From: Juglans regia | Lineage: Eukaryota > Streptophyta > Magnoliopsida > Fagales > Juglandaceae | DNA length: 64,000 nucleotides | Direction of reading: 5' to 3' | Assembly: GCF_001411555.2 (NCBI RefSeq) | Contig: NC_049907.1 | Location: 33,371,866-33,435,865, forward strand | Position numbers and translations under genes: made by a program | Part shown: positions 1 to 9,876 of the stretch, piece by piece | How the letters are laid out: each line of letters starts with the position of its first letter | Position numbering within the stretch: position 1 is the first letter of the stretch | Notes under the pieces: generated by a model | What the model saw: only the letters and a program-made list of their open reading frames with translations | What the model was told of the DNA's origin: nothing | Databases searched by the model: none

Positions 1-336
1 TATCACCCTTCTCTAACCAATGCCTTTTAGCCATCTGCTTCCATTTGATGTCTTCTTGATCTAGTAAAAATCTAATTTCCTTCTGAAACTGTTTCTGAAC
101 ATGCATAGAACTCGGTCCCTCATCCCTTTGTAACTGATTTAAGGCTTTAGATTTTTCCTTAATATCCTTAACTCTGTCTCTATCGACATTCTTGCTCCAT
201 CTTTGAAGACCTCTTTTACACACCTCAAGTTTAGCCTGGACAGTTTCTAAATGATTTAAATGATTCATACCAGCCATCATTTTTTGCCATTCTAATGCCA
301 CTGCATGACCATACCCTTCTTCTCTACTCCGACTAG
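1..336 (-). mobile_element. LINE A, ORF2 segment between endonuclease and reverse transcriptase (runs off the left edge)
   Basis: On the minus strand this reads as the charged linker that follows the endonuclease domain in plant L1-type LINE ORF2 proteins. It contains WSKNVDRDRVKDIKEKSKAL and ends near the edge with KWKQMAKRHWLEKGD, which resembles the conserved W-x-x-x-G-D segment just before the reverse transcriptase. It continues the same LINE seen at 5301-6728 and 10328-10645. The gap is a gypsy element whose target duplication ACTAG lies at 332-336 and again at 5301-5305. No poly-A end is in the window. It is a decayed copy. Confidence 0.8.
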
Positions 337-1143
337 TGATGGACACCAACATGGATCTAGTCTTAACTATCATTTATAAGTTTCAGATATGCCAATTATA
401 AGGTCAAGGGCCAAGAATATCAATGAAGCAATGCAAGAATTGGTGCAATCCACTTGGAACGAGTTTAGCAAGAGCCCAATATTTAAGATGGGCTTGAAGG
501 ATGAAGATCCGGTTTTGTTTCATTTGATAAGTTATGGAAGAGGGCAACAATATGACTTAAAGGCTTTGGGCACTTGAAAGCTTTCAACTTGTTTAATTCA
601 TTTTAAGGACTTATTTTATTAGTTTAGAATAGTTGAGTTTATTACGGAAAGACCTTAAGTGGGGCCTATGTAAGGGCATGTTGAAAAAGTTATTATTTTA
701 TTGAACTAGTGTTTCAAGAGGTTACTGTAGCGTTACTGTAGCCGCGATACTGTTCATCTATGGGCATTTTGGGTAAAAGGGGTTTTATTTAAGTTAGGGT
801 TTTAATTAGGTTTTTGTTTAAATACTCTTTGTAGCCTCATTTTAATCAGTTTATGAAATTTGATGAATTTATTCATTGTGAGTTGAGTTTCTCTCCTCTT
901 GTTATTGATTGAACTTTTGAACTTATCAAAGGTAAATCACAACCTTTGTGGCGTTCCTCCTTTGTAATTTGGGTTCTTGAGACGGGTTCTTCAATGGGTC
1001 TAGATTTTAATATAGTATAGGTTATTGAAACGAGTTCTCATCGGGTCTAGATTCTCTATCAATTGACTTGATTTTGACTTTCTTGGGTGAGTTTTCAAAT
1101 TGATTGTGGGTACAAGGGATTCTATTCCTGTGGGTTCATATAA
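337..1143 (+). repeat. 5' LTR of gypsy copy I
   Basis: It begins TGATGGACACC directly after the target duplication and aligns with 4482-5300. Its first ~240 bases still read as the C-terminus of the polyprotein (389-577, starting with the PIIRSRAKNINEAMQ motif), because this family has coding sequence inside its LTR. Downstream are the GGGTTTTAATTAGG region and a probable TATA-like TTTAAATACTC near 818. Confidence 0.9.
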
Positions 1144-1145
1144 TT

Positions 1146-1158
1146 TGGTACTCAGAGC
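1146..1158 (+). other. Primer binding site of gypsy copy I (Met-tRNA type)
   Basis: TGGTACTCAGAGC lies two bases after the 5' LTR. It differs little from TGGTATCAGAGC, the site complementary to the 3' end of plant initiator Met-tRNA used by most gypsy elements. The same position in copy II reads TGGTATTCAGAGC. Confidence 0.8.
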
Positions 1159-1932
1159 AAGGTTTCCAACCAGGTCTGCTTCTATATTTTAATTCTTGTA
1201 TCTTTAAATTTAATTCTAGAGTTTCATTGTTCTAGAGTTACAAAAAAAAAAAAAAAAGGTGGCTGCCGAATTTCTTCACTGTTCTTTGGGCTGCCAAATT
1301 TCATTGTTCTAGGGTTTGTGTTGGTTGAAATCTCTTATTCTGGGGGCTGCTGTATATCACACTTATCCTAGGGTTTTTGAGTTATTGTTAGGGTTTTCTC
1401 AGTTGCTTATTCTTGATTATGATAAAATGAGTTGGTGAAAAGACATGAAAAAAAAAAGAAAAAAAAAATCGTCAAGAAAAGAAAAAAAAATCGTCTAGAA
1501 AAGAAAAAGAAAAAGAAAGTCGTCCAGAAAAATAAATAAATAAAAATCCAAAATTTTTTTCTTGAGTTTTATCATCAAAGGGGCTGCATACATTATTCTA
1601 GTTGGTATCTTGTCTTATAGTTACTTTTTCATTCGTATAATCTTCTTGATTCACGTGTCGTTTTTTATATCTTTCGTATTTCTCTTGTTCTTATTTCTTG
1701 GACCTAATTACTTGTTGGAATAAAATAAGGTTGCATTGTCTTGATTGAGTTCAATTAGTTCTTAAAGAACTTGAGTGGGAAAACTTTTGAGGTAAAATGC
1801 AAGAGAGTGTGAGACTATTATCGAGAAAAAGTCAATTAAGAGTGAAATACGAGTGGAGTGTCATTATGCTAGTGTAAACATGTAAGGGAGTGTGTAAGGT
1901 TTTCTACTAACATTCTTTTTGTATAACACATT

Positions 1933-3000
1933 ATGATTTCTCATAGGAGTGACCCTTCACCAAAGGGGATGACAGATAACTCATCATTTGTGTTGCTAGC
2001 CATGCAACAACAGTTTGAGCAATTGAACTTGGTGTTGGGCCAAGTGAGAGATAATATGGATCATCAAGAAGAAGTGATTAGAAATTTGCAAGGTGGGAGA
2101 AATAGGAGGCGACGTGAGCCTATAATTGAGAATGGGTATGAGAATGAAGAGTATGGTGAGGATGAAGAAGACCTAATATCTAAAGTTGGATTTGGTAGAC
2201 ATAGAGGGGTTAGGCATGGAAGAGGACTTAGGGCAAACCCATGGGGTCGAGATGGAGTAGATAAGAACCTTGGGAGCTTTAAAATGAAAATACCATCATT
2301 TCAAGGCAGAACTGACCCTGAAGTTTATTTAGAGTGGGAGAAAAGAATAGAGTTGGTGTTTGATTGTCATAATTACTTTGAGGAGAAGAATGTGAAGTTG
2401 GTAGTAATTGAGTTCACTAATTATGCGAGTATTTGGTGGGATCAATTAGTGATCAATAGGAGGAGGAATCTTGAGAGGCCTGTAGAAACTTGGAGAGAGT
2501 TGAAAGCTATCATGAGGTGGAGATTTGTACCTAGCCACTACTATAGAGATCTCTACCAAAAACTATTAAAATCTTACACAGGGGTCTAGGAGTGTAGAGG
2601 ATTACCATAAGGAGATGGAGGTGGCTATGATTCAGGCTAATGTAGGAGGATCGGGAGGCCACGATGGCTAGATTTTTTAGTGGGTTGAATAGGGAGATAG
2701 TCAATGTAGTTGAGTTGTAATATTATGTGGAAGTAGAGGACATGGTACACATGGCTATGGAGGTGGAGAGATAGTTGAAAAAAAATGGTACGTTAAGGTA
2801 TACTTCGGTTTCTAGTACTCATTGGAAACCAAAGTGGGACAAAAATGATCAAGCTGTAACAAAGGGGAAGACCGAACCACCTAAGGGAAAAGATGAGGGT
2901 GAGGCTAAAACCTCAAGAAAAATGGAGAATGAGTTGAAAAACAATTATGAGGCCAAGACTCCAAAACAAAAGGAGAGTGGAAAGGAAAAAAGAGAGTGAG
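1933..3000 (+). pseudogene. gag of gypsy copy I, frameshifted
   Basis: The first frame (1933-2589, 218 residues) is a recognisable gypsy capsid protein. It has an N-terminal coiled segment around MQQQFEQLNLVLGQVRDNMD, an Arg/Glu-rich linker, then the capsid core with YLEWEKRIELVFDCHNYFEE, WWDQLVINRRRNLERPVETW and RFVPSHYYRDLYQKL. Near 2567 the frame breaks just before the expected LTQGSRSVEDY segment; that segment and its continuation follow in other frames with several stops (2590-2775). The Lys/Glu-rich tail (2775-3130) is built of repeated short charged blocks. No zinc knuckle is visible. Expected role: packaging of element RNA. Confidence 0.85.
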
Positions 3001-4215
3001 ATGAAAAAAGAGAATGAGGCCAAAAAATCAAGAGAAAGAGAGAGTGAAAAAGAAAATACAGAGGTGGCTGAGAGTCAAGAAAAAAGAGTGGAGCCACGAA
3101 AGGAAAAAGAAAGAGAGATTGCAGAGAGAAACAGAAAGACAAAAGTGAGTTTTTATGCTACGACAATCTTTTATACTAATGAATTTAACGACTCTTTGCC
3201 AATTGTTGTTGTTTCTTTGTTGCAGGGATATGAGGTCATGATTCCTAGCAGTGTGTTTAGTGGATTGCCACCTATTAGGGAGATAGAGCACTACATTGAT
3301 TTTGTGCCAGGTGCGACAATTCCTAACCGACTTTTCTTTGAAGAACATGAGTCATTGACGCACTTGAACGGACAACGTAAGTTGAATAGAATGCATGCCA
3401 AACGGGTGGAATTCATTGAGACATTTCCTCATGTATTCAAATACACACAAGGTATGAAAAATTTTGTGGTTGATGCTTTAGCAAGAAGGTATGCCATTGT
3501 CTTCATTTTAGATGCAAAATTGTTGAGACTTAAATATGATAAGGAATTGCATGCTAATGATTATGACTTTGCTAGTGTGTATGGAATATGTGAGAAAGCA
3601 TTGTTTGGTAAGTTCTATAAACTAGATTGAAACTTGTTTATAGATAATAGATTTTGTGTGCCTACTAGTTTTATGCGTAAGTTACTTGTGTGTGATAGAC
3701 ATGGTGGTTTGTTGGGTAACCTTGGTGTAAGGAAGACTTTTGTTGTGTTGCATGAACGTTTGTGGAAATATCATTTGACATTCAATGACATGTTGTATGA
3801 ACGTTTGTGGAAGTATCATTTGTCATTCATTAATGTGTTGCATGAATGTTTGTGGGAGTATCATTTACCATTCATTGAAGTGTTGTATGAATGTTTGTGA
3901 AAGTATCATTTGTCATTCATTAACGTATTGCATGAACGTTTATGGGAGTATTGCTTGCCATTAATTGAGTTTGCTTATAATTGGAGTGGTCATTTTGGTG
4001 TAAGGAAAGCTTTCAGTGTGTTTCATGAACGTTTGTGTGAGTATCATTTGCCATATATTGACTTGTTGCATAAACATTTGCGAGAGTATCATTTACATTT
4101 CATTGAGTTTGCATATTATTGGAGTGGTCATTTTGGTGTGAGGAAAGTTTTAGATCTGTTTCATGAACATTTGTGGGAGTATTGTTTGTCATTCATTGAG
4201 TTTACATATAATTAA
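2947..4215 (+). pseudogene. pol remnant of gypsy copy I: protease/RT border fused to RNase H and integrase pieces
   Basis: The frame 2947-3630 reads through the charged tail into [19 protein letters not shown] and [19 protein letters not shown], which is the segment just before the RT. It then jumps to [18 protein letters not shown] and VVDALARRY, the end of RNase H, so the whole reverse transcriptase is absent. After a stop at 3628-3630, 3634-4215 contains the start of the integrase zinc-binding region (RKLLVCDRHGG, GVRKTFVVLHE), then a run of 15-residue repeats made from that motif and from the integrase C-terminal FIEFAYNWSG motif. The catalytic DDE region is absent. The same joins occur in copy II. 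Confidence 0.8.
3747..4215 (+). repeat. In-frame 45-bp tandem array at the integrase deletion junction, copy I
   Basis: Eight units of about 45 bp, each beginning GTTGCATGAACG or GTTTCATGAAC, encode variants of LHERLWEYHLPFIE. The fifth and seventh units carry a 48-bp extension encoding AYNWSGHFGVRK. The array starts where the zinc-binding part of integrase (GVRKT..VLHE) was joined to the C-terminal part (LPFIEFAYN). One unit ends in a stop at 3898-3900. Copy II has a shorter version at 34013-34312. Confidence 0.85.
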
Positions 4216-4320
4216 AGTGTTCATGCTACTACTCAATTTTCACATTTTGAAATTGTTTATAGACTTAATCTATTTACTCTTTTAGATTTAATACCTTTAT
4301 CAATTGATGACAGGAGTATC

Positions 4321-4584
4321 TTGGATGGACTATTCCAAATTCTTGAACAAATTAATGATAATGCATATCAAGTGGATCTTGCAGGTAAGTATCATGTTTA
4401 TGCTATTTTCAATGTTAGTAACCTTTTCCCCTTAGATCCAGGTGAAGATTCGAGATCGAATCATTTTAAAGAGAGGACGAATGATGGGCACCAATATGGA
4501 CCTAGTCTTAAAGATCATTTGCAAGTTCCAAATGAGCCAATTACAAGGTCAAGGGTCAAGAAGATCAAGGAAGCAATGCAATAA
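4321..4584 (+). pseudogene. 3' end of gypsy copy I polyprotein, reading into the 3' LTR
   Basis: The 87-residue frame contains LDGLFQILEQINDNAYQVDL and YHVYAIFNVSNLFPLDPGED, the chromodomain-side C-terminus of gypsy polyproteins, followed by the PITRSRVKKIKEAMQ tail. The tail lies beyond 4482, so it is encoded by the LTR itself. Confidence 0.8.
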
Positions 4585-5300
4585 TTGATGCATCCACTTG
4601 GGACGAGTTTAGCAAGAGCCCAATATTCAAGATGGGCTTGAAGGATGAAGATCTAGTTTTGTTTCATTTGATAAGCTATAGAAGAGGGCAACAACATGAC
4701 TTAAAAGCGTTGGGCACTTGAAGGCTTTCAACTTGTTTAATTCATTTAAATGACTTATTTTATTAGTTTAGAATAATTAAGTTTATTATGGAAAGGACTT
4801 AAGGGGGGCCTATGCAAGGGCATGTTGGAAATTTTATTATTTTATTGAACTAGGGTTTCAAGAGGTTACTGTAACGTTACTGTAGCTACGATATTGTTGC
4901 TGTGGTACTGTTCATCAAGGGGCATTTTGGGTAAAATGGGCTTTATTTTAGTGAGGGTTTTAATTAGGTTTTGATTTAAATACTCTTTGTAGCCTCATTT
5001 TAATCAGTTTATGAAATTTGATAAATATATTCATTGTGAGTTTAGTTTATCTTCTCTTGTTCTTGATTGAACTTTTGAACTTACCAAAGGTAAATCACAA
5101 CCTTTGTGGCGTTCCTCCTTTGTAATCTGGGTTTTTGAGACTGGTTTTTCAACGGGTCTAGATTTTAATATAATCTAGGTTCTTGAAACGAATTCTCATC
5201 GGGTCTAGATTCCCATCAATTGACTTGATTTTGGCTTTCTTGGGTGTGTTTTCGAACTGATTGCGGGTTCAAGAGATTTCATTCCCGCGGGTTCATATTA
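4482..5300 (+). repeat. 3' LTR of gypsy copy I
   Basis: It begins TGATGGGCACC after a purine tract (4468-4481, AAAGAGAGGACGAA) and ends GGTTCATATTA immediately before the second ACTAG. It is 819 bp and aligns along its whole length with the 5' LTR, with small indels. Confidence 0.9.
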
Positions 5301-6728
5301 ACTAGCTTCATATTTGAAACTGGTAGATCGTCTCAACTGACCAGGTCTATTTGCAACACAATCTAATAGTAGGGGTCGATGATAAAAACAAATAGCAGTT
5401 AAAGACTCCACCTCATAATGACTATTACTATCAAACCAAACGTGATTAGCCAACACTCTAATATTTCTTTAGTATAAGTAGCATCTCCATGCCTATTACT
5501 TTATGTGAATTTATCACCCTTCCAGCCTAAATCAAACAAGTTACCCCTTTCTAGAATCTACCTAAACAACACTATCTGGCTCTCATTCCTTAATCTGTCC
5601 CCCACCTTCTCATCATTAGAAAAATCTCACTGAAGTCACCAATGACACACCACCCTATTTCATTAGGCTTAAAGGAGTTTAACAAATCCCACACTCCCTT
5701 TCTTTGACTAACCTCTAGTGACCATAAAAACAGGTAAGCAGCCACCTCTTCTCGCCATGATCATCAGTTATAATAACATTGATATGTCTAAGTGAATAAT
5801 TCGCTAACTCAATATTAAGATCATGCTTCCACATAAGCAGAAGTCCTCCACTTCTGCCAATAGCATCAACCCCTATACAGTTTTCATATCTAGCTTTTCT
5901 AGCAATCAACTTTTCATGCTTAGAAGAAAGCTTGGTTTCCATAAGGAAAACCACCTCGGACACTTTAACCTTCACTTGAGAGCAAAGGGTTTGAACCGTT
6001 CGGGGGTTCCCAAGCCCCAACAGTTCCAACTTAAGATTTTCATAATACTTGGCGGGGCTGACAAACAGCCTTCGCCAATTCCTTTTGGTAATCACTACTA
6101 GTCTAATGAAATCCACTCTTCCCCTTCTTTGAAACAACAGATTCAGACAGCAACTCCTCATTCTCATCAACCAGTCTTTTTTCACCAGATAAAGGACTTG
6201 AGTTAGAAGAAGTTTTACCTTGAGAACAAGTCCTTCTTTTCCATTTTCCCCCTCCTTTTTGTACATCTTGATTCCTGCCATGCACTCTAACCTTTTCCTT
6301 AGGCCTCCCCACAACAAGAGTTGTAACAAACTGATGAGAACTCGCTGGCCCATCAAGGCCCACCAACTTAACCTTATCCCTCCCAGCAGTAAACGCTTCA
6401 GAAATCAAATCAGCTACATCAAGATTTCCACTAACTGGATCAATAACCCCATTAACTCGCAGTGAATCCTCAGACTTATCCCTTCCTTCAAATTCCATAA
6501 CTAATCCACTTGGACTTCCTGGAGTCACGCCATGATTTTTGGTAATGACGTAACTGCCATCCACCTCTGTTCGCTGTCTCGTACCTTCCTCCACCACCTT
6601 GGCTCTGCCCCCGTTATTAGTGCTTCCGACGGACCCCTCCACCACTCTCGTCTCTTTAACTTAACATTCCTCACTTCATTCGAAACTTGTAGCAGGAGAC
6701 ACAAATGAAGTTCTACAACGGAAACCAC
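5301..6728 (-). mobile_element. LINE A, end of ORF1 and endonuclease part of ORF2
   Basis: On the minus strand, the frame at 6103-6645 reads as the low-complexity C-terminus of ORF1. Just downstream ORF2 begins, without a clean start, with NLKLELLGLGNPRTVQTL (the usual form is a W-N-C-R-G-L-G-N-P-R start), VVFLMETKL and GRSGGLLLMWKHDL, the N-terminal half of the apurinic-type endonuclease. Between 5700 and 5301 the endonuclease continues with many stops and shifts through CVIGDF and NLFDLGW-like segments to SFKYEAS at the gypsy junction. It is a dead copy, interrupted on the left by gypsy I and on the right by the captured-gene LTR element. Confidence 0.85.
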
Positions 6729-7179
6729 TGTAATGAACCCGGTTAATTCCTGTAATATTTCTTAAGATTCCTTCTCTATGTTGTAACGAGCTAGTGTAGA
6801 AATGGAAATGGTTATGCAGTGGTTGAATAACAGAGTGCATGGAAAGTGTTTGTGGAAATGTGTGAGTAAGATATAAGAGAAATGAATACTGCAATGGCTA
6901 CACCTTGGGGATATTCGAGATTCCCCAATTCCTCCAAGAAGATGAAAATAACTTCTACAATAATGTTCCAGATCCCCAAACAAGGACACCATTTCCTCTA
7001 CATATACTGGAAGATGATGACCTAATTCCGCTATAGCCAACTAAGGTCATGGGCCAATTCTAACTAACATTAACTAAGCCCATGGGCCACTAAACAACTT
7101 AAACAACTCAATTAAAGTAAAAGGTAACAACTAAGTTGGAGGCCCATCAAGCCCGGCCTCCAAAGTTGGGTTCATAACA
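6729..7179 (-). repeat. 3' LTR of the captured-gene LTR element
   Basis: 451 bp, TG...CA. The sequence AAAGGTGAGAGATT on the minus strand (7180-7193) just before it may be the polypurine tract. It aligns end to end with 9877-10327. Confidence 0.9.
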
Positions 7180-7379
7180 AATCTCTCACCTTTAAAGAAC
7201 CTTGTCCTCAAGGTTCAATATTGAAGCAACTCTATGGATTTTTTTTTTTTTTTTTTTTTAGAGTTGTCCCATGTCTCCTCTCTATCATCAGCAAGGGAGA
7301 CAGTACCATCATCACGAAGCTCACAACAAGAATCTGGCACAGCCAATTCACTAGCCACCTGCTTGATTTCATTGCATCT

Positions 7380-7990
7380 CAGGTAAATTCCTTCTCTAAA
7401 GAAAATCCATCCATTCCTCCCAAATCTGAGTAGCCATTACGATACTTATGTAGTGCAAGTAGAATTGGAAAAGGAAGTACTGGACCAACAAGAGTATCAT
7501 CTCGCTGCACTTTCCATGACCATTTTTTGCTTCGGCGTGAAGGCTTTCTTAGGAAGAAAGGAGGCAATTGAGGTAGGTCTGGAACAACTAGAAGTTCCTT
7601 GTGAAATTCTTTCAACTTCTTCATAGAATCCCACGAGGCAGTATAGTATCTTTGTAATTCAAGCTTCCCTGAAGACATAAGCCTTATCAGTGTAAAACTA
7701 CCAAGTTCATCAGACTCGGCAAGCTGTGCAGATAAACCTTTGTTTAGGATGCCAAAGTCCAAAACTCTCTTTCTCTTGCTACCAATCAATCCATTCAGAA
7801 AGATCATCCTTCAAAATCTCCTTCCTTACAAGACAACTTCCACATCTGCATTCATGACTAGACAATAACAGGTCCGTAGGGAGCTCCCATGCATAAATAG
7901 TTTTTGAAAAGTTTGAAATTTTAGACACAATGTTTCCTCGAGGGGTTGGTAAGGTAGGTCCATAGCAAAAGAGATTAAACTCACAATTCC
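7380..7990 (-). pseudogene. Captured host gene fragment, probably TAF1C-like (Pol I factor)
   Basis: Two minus-strand frames (8033-7779, then 7807-7379) join with one shift into a coherent stretch: FCYGPTLPTPRGNIVSKIS, the Cys-rich CRCGSCLVRKEILKDDLSEW, then LDFGILNKGLSAQLAESDEL and GSFTLIRLMSSGKLELQRY. From memory this pattern is that of the plant TBP-associated factor of RNA polymerase I, subunit C, but I cannot confirm it without a search. The fragment lies next to the 3' LTR, in the element's sense direction and without obvious introns. It is broken by at least one frameshift and has no start of its own. Confidence 0.4.
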
Positions 7991-8039
7991 AAAACGATCC
8001 TAACATCAAGCAAAAACTTGATTCAGAACCCACTGATAC

Positions 8040-8665
8040 ATTTCATTCCCTGAGTTTGATCTCAATTCAGACAATCTAAACACGTCAATGTAGCACGATT
8101 TATCAAGACCATGAGCCCATTGCAACATTGGCACCATCGAAATCTGCACAGGTTGTTCAATTTGTTGAACTGGATGAGTAGAAAATGGCTCAAGAGCACT
8201 TCTCGCATTCATATCAAGAGTTTCAGGCTCAAATAAAGTTGTACACAGACCATTTGCCAATTCGAAATTTGATAACTGGTTCATAGGCCATGTGGACAAA
8301 TGTACTAAGTTATCGCCAAAAGATATCTGCCAATTTGGTTGCCTTGGCACCGTATTTTGAAACTCTTCTTTGAGGACACTCTCGCTAGCTAAATGCTCAC
8401 CTATAGTCATATTTTCTTGTCCAAGGAAGATATCCGTTAAGGTAGATTGAGGTTCAGATGATGCACGAGAAGTTACAGGGGTATGGAATCCTTTGGAGTT
8501 TTCCAAGACCTCTTCCCATGAGCGTAGTAGCAGTGTAGCACATCAACACTACCAACCTTCAGCTTCTCATGAGCTTCCTTCAATGTTTTCCCATCTTCGG
8601 CTTTCAACATGCCAAAACAAGGACCTTGCCTGCGTATTTTATCGAACAAGTAGAGTGCATTGCTC
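8040..8665 (-). pseudogene. Captured CAMTA-like fragment (CG-1 DNA-binding domain and central region)
   Basis: On the minus strand, ALYLFDK (near 8655) leads to HEKLKVGSVDVLHCYYAHG (near 8560-8505). This is the signature of the CG-1 domain of calmodulin-binding transcription activators (CAMTA). A frameshift at about 8505 leads into a 166-residue frame (8506-8006) with EEFQNTVPRQPNWQISFGDN, HLSTWPMNQ and HPVQQIEQPVQ, which looks like the central region of the same family. CAMTAs are Ca2+/calmodulin-responsive nuclear transcription factors. The IQ, ankyrin and calmodulin-binding parts are absent. The piece follows the VOZ-like fragment in the same frame, and exon sequences are joined directly, as expected from capture of spliced RNA. 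Confidence 0.65.
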
Positions 8666-8683
8666 TTACAACTATACGTAATC

Positions 8684-8972
8684 GCATCATCTTCTTCCTC
8701 ACAAAGTCACAAAAGATTGCGAATTCCTCTGAATTGAAACTACACGCAACTAAAGAAGAAGTCGGGGACGGCTCATTGAGCTCGGATTTCCACTCTCGCA
8801 ACATCTAATGTACTTGCTATTCTAAAACCACAATGTCATAAGCTCGACTCTCATTCCTTGCAGATTGGAGGTCGTTGAGCACCCCTTCAAGGTCGTGGAA
8901 CAGGTTCTTAGCCCTCTCCTTCAAGAGCTGGCGCGATGCAAACTCGCACTTGCTCTTCGAACCCTTCTGCAT
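8684..8972 (-). pseudogene. Captured VOZ-like transcription factor fragment (N-terminus)
   Basis: The minus-strand frame starts with an ATG at 8972: MQKGSKSKCEFASRQLLKER, then NLFHDLEGVLNDLQSARNES and, after two in-frame stops, MLREWKSELNEPSPTSSL. This order matches the conserved N-terminus of plant VOZ (vascular plant one-zinc-finger) transcription factors. One shift later LCEEEDDA (near 8690) matches the next conserved VOZ block. The zinc-finger/NAC-like DNA-binding region is not present. The fragment is followed directly by the CAMTA-like CG-1 segment. Confidence 0.75.
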
Positions 8973-9050
8973 CGATCCCCTCCAGAAAAATCTTGAGATA
9001 CACAAAAAAATAGCCGAGCGTATAGCATAGAAATATTTTGCTATCGAAAT

Positions 9051-9875
9051 CTAAAAGTGCTTCGACAATGAGATAGCAACAGCTGGAAGGAGGGCACCGT
9101 GTACAGCGATCTCAGGCACAAGAAGAGTTCCAATATGTGCTTCATCTCCCACAAAATAAGAGGTGAGAAGTGGCAAAGAAGTTGATGGAGATGAGGAATC
9201 AGATTGAAGGGACTTACAACCGAGTGACACTAGATCTACAAAGAGACTGAGCTCTTCTCGGTCCCAAACCCACTCAACGATGAGTGACAGCCACTTGAGG
9301 GTGTGGGTCTCCCATGGGGGTTGCCATACGAGGCATTCAACAACATCTCTGCATCTGCGACCAACTAATCTCACAGAATCATCTACCTTGTTGATGAGGT
9401 GCATTGTGATCAAGTGCTCCCCCTTGGTGATGTCCATTTCTAACAGCGTGTTAATGGAGGAGAGCCACGAAACATGGATGGGAAATTCTGAGGGTTGAGA
9501 CAATATGATGGGATTGTCGAAGGAATTTTCTATAATAGAGGGAAGATACCGTGAGCACTGCCTTCTCTTTTCTTTCTTCCTGGATTTCATCTACATTTGT
9601 CATTCCATTTTTTTCCTGCACTATCCATTTTTTTGAATATTTGATTGAAGCCGTAGCTCCCTTTTCTACTCCCTCCTCCACAGCTTGGTCTTCCCAGACC
9701 AAGAAGGCTTCCTCGACTTGTTGCTGTAAACCTTGTAATTTGCGTGCATTCGATCAAGTAACTCTGTGATGTGCAACATTTTTTCAAGAGCTTTTTCCAT
9801 TAGTGGCAGCAAATTTACTGGCTGATTGTTGAAGGTTATTGCATCCATGGAAGAATCGGTGTCTCTAGATACCAC
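9051..9875 (-). other. 5' interior of the captured-gene element, unassigned reading frames
   Basis: A frame starting at 9875, overlapping the primer site, reads SSMDAITFNNQPVNLLPLME and LHITELLDRMHANYK, a helical segment. After a shift come QQQVEEAFLVWEDQAVEEG and a 179-residue frame (9590-9051) with INTLLEMDITKGEHLITMHL and WLSLIVEWVWDREELSLFVD. I recognise no family. It may be the element's own leader protein or a further captured gene. Confidence 0.4.
9861..9874 (-). other. Primer binding site of the captured-gene LTR element
   Basis: TGGTATCTAGAGAC on the minus strand, two bases after the 5' LTR, resembles the Met-tRNA primer site TGGTATCAGAGC with one inserted base. It fixes the element's orientation as minus. 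Confidence 0.7.
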
Positions 9876-9876
9876 T

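Larger units (their letters stand above)
337..5300 (+). mobile_element. Ty3/gypsy-type LTR retrotransposon copy I, internally deleted
   Basis: A 4964-bp LTR element inserted into antisense LINE A. The boundaries come from a 5-bp target duplication (ACTAG at 332-336 and 5301-5305) and from two LTRs of 807 and 819 bp that start TGAT. The LTR end mirrors this: ATCA in copy II, degraded to ATAA/ATTA here. A Met-tRNA-type primer site follows the 5' LTR, and the purine run at 4468-4481 just before the 3' LTR is the likely polypurine tract. The interior keeps gag, a short protease/RT-border stub and pieces of RNase H, integrase and the chromodomain side. The reverse transcriptase and the integrase core are missing, so this copy cannot be autonomous. 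Confidence 0.92.

Noticed and set aside
5823..6465. Plus-strand open frames of 81-92 residues
   Set aside because: Shadows of the minus-strand LINE A ORF1/ORF2.
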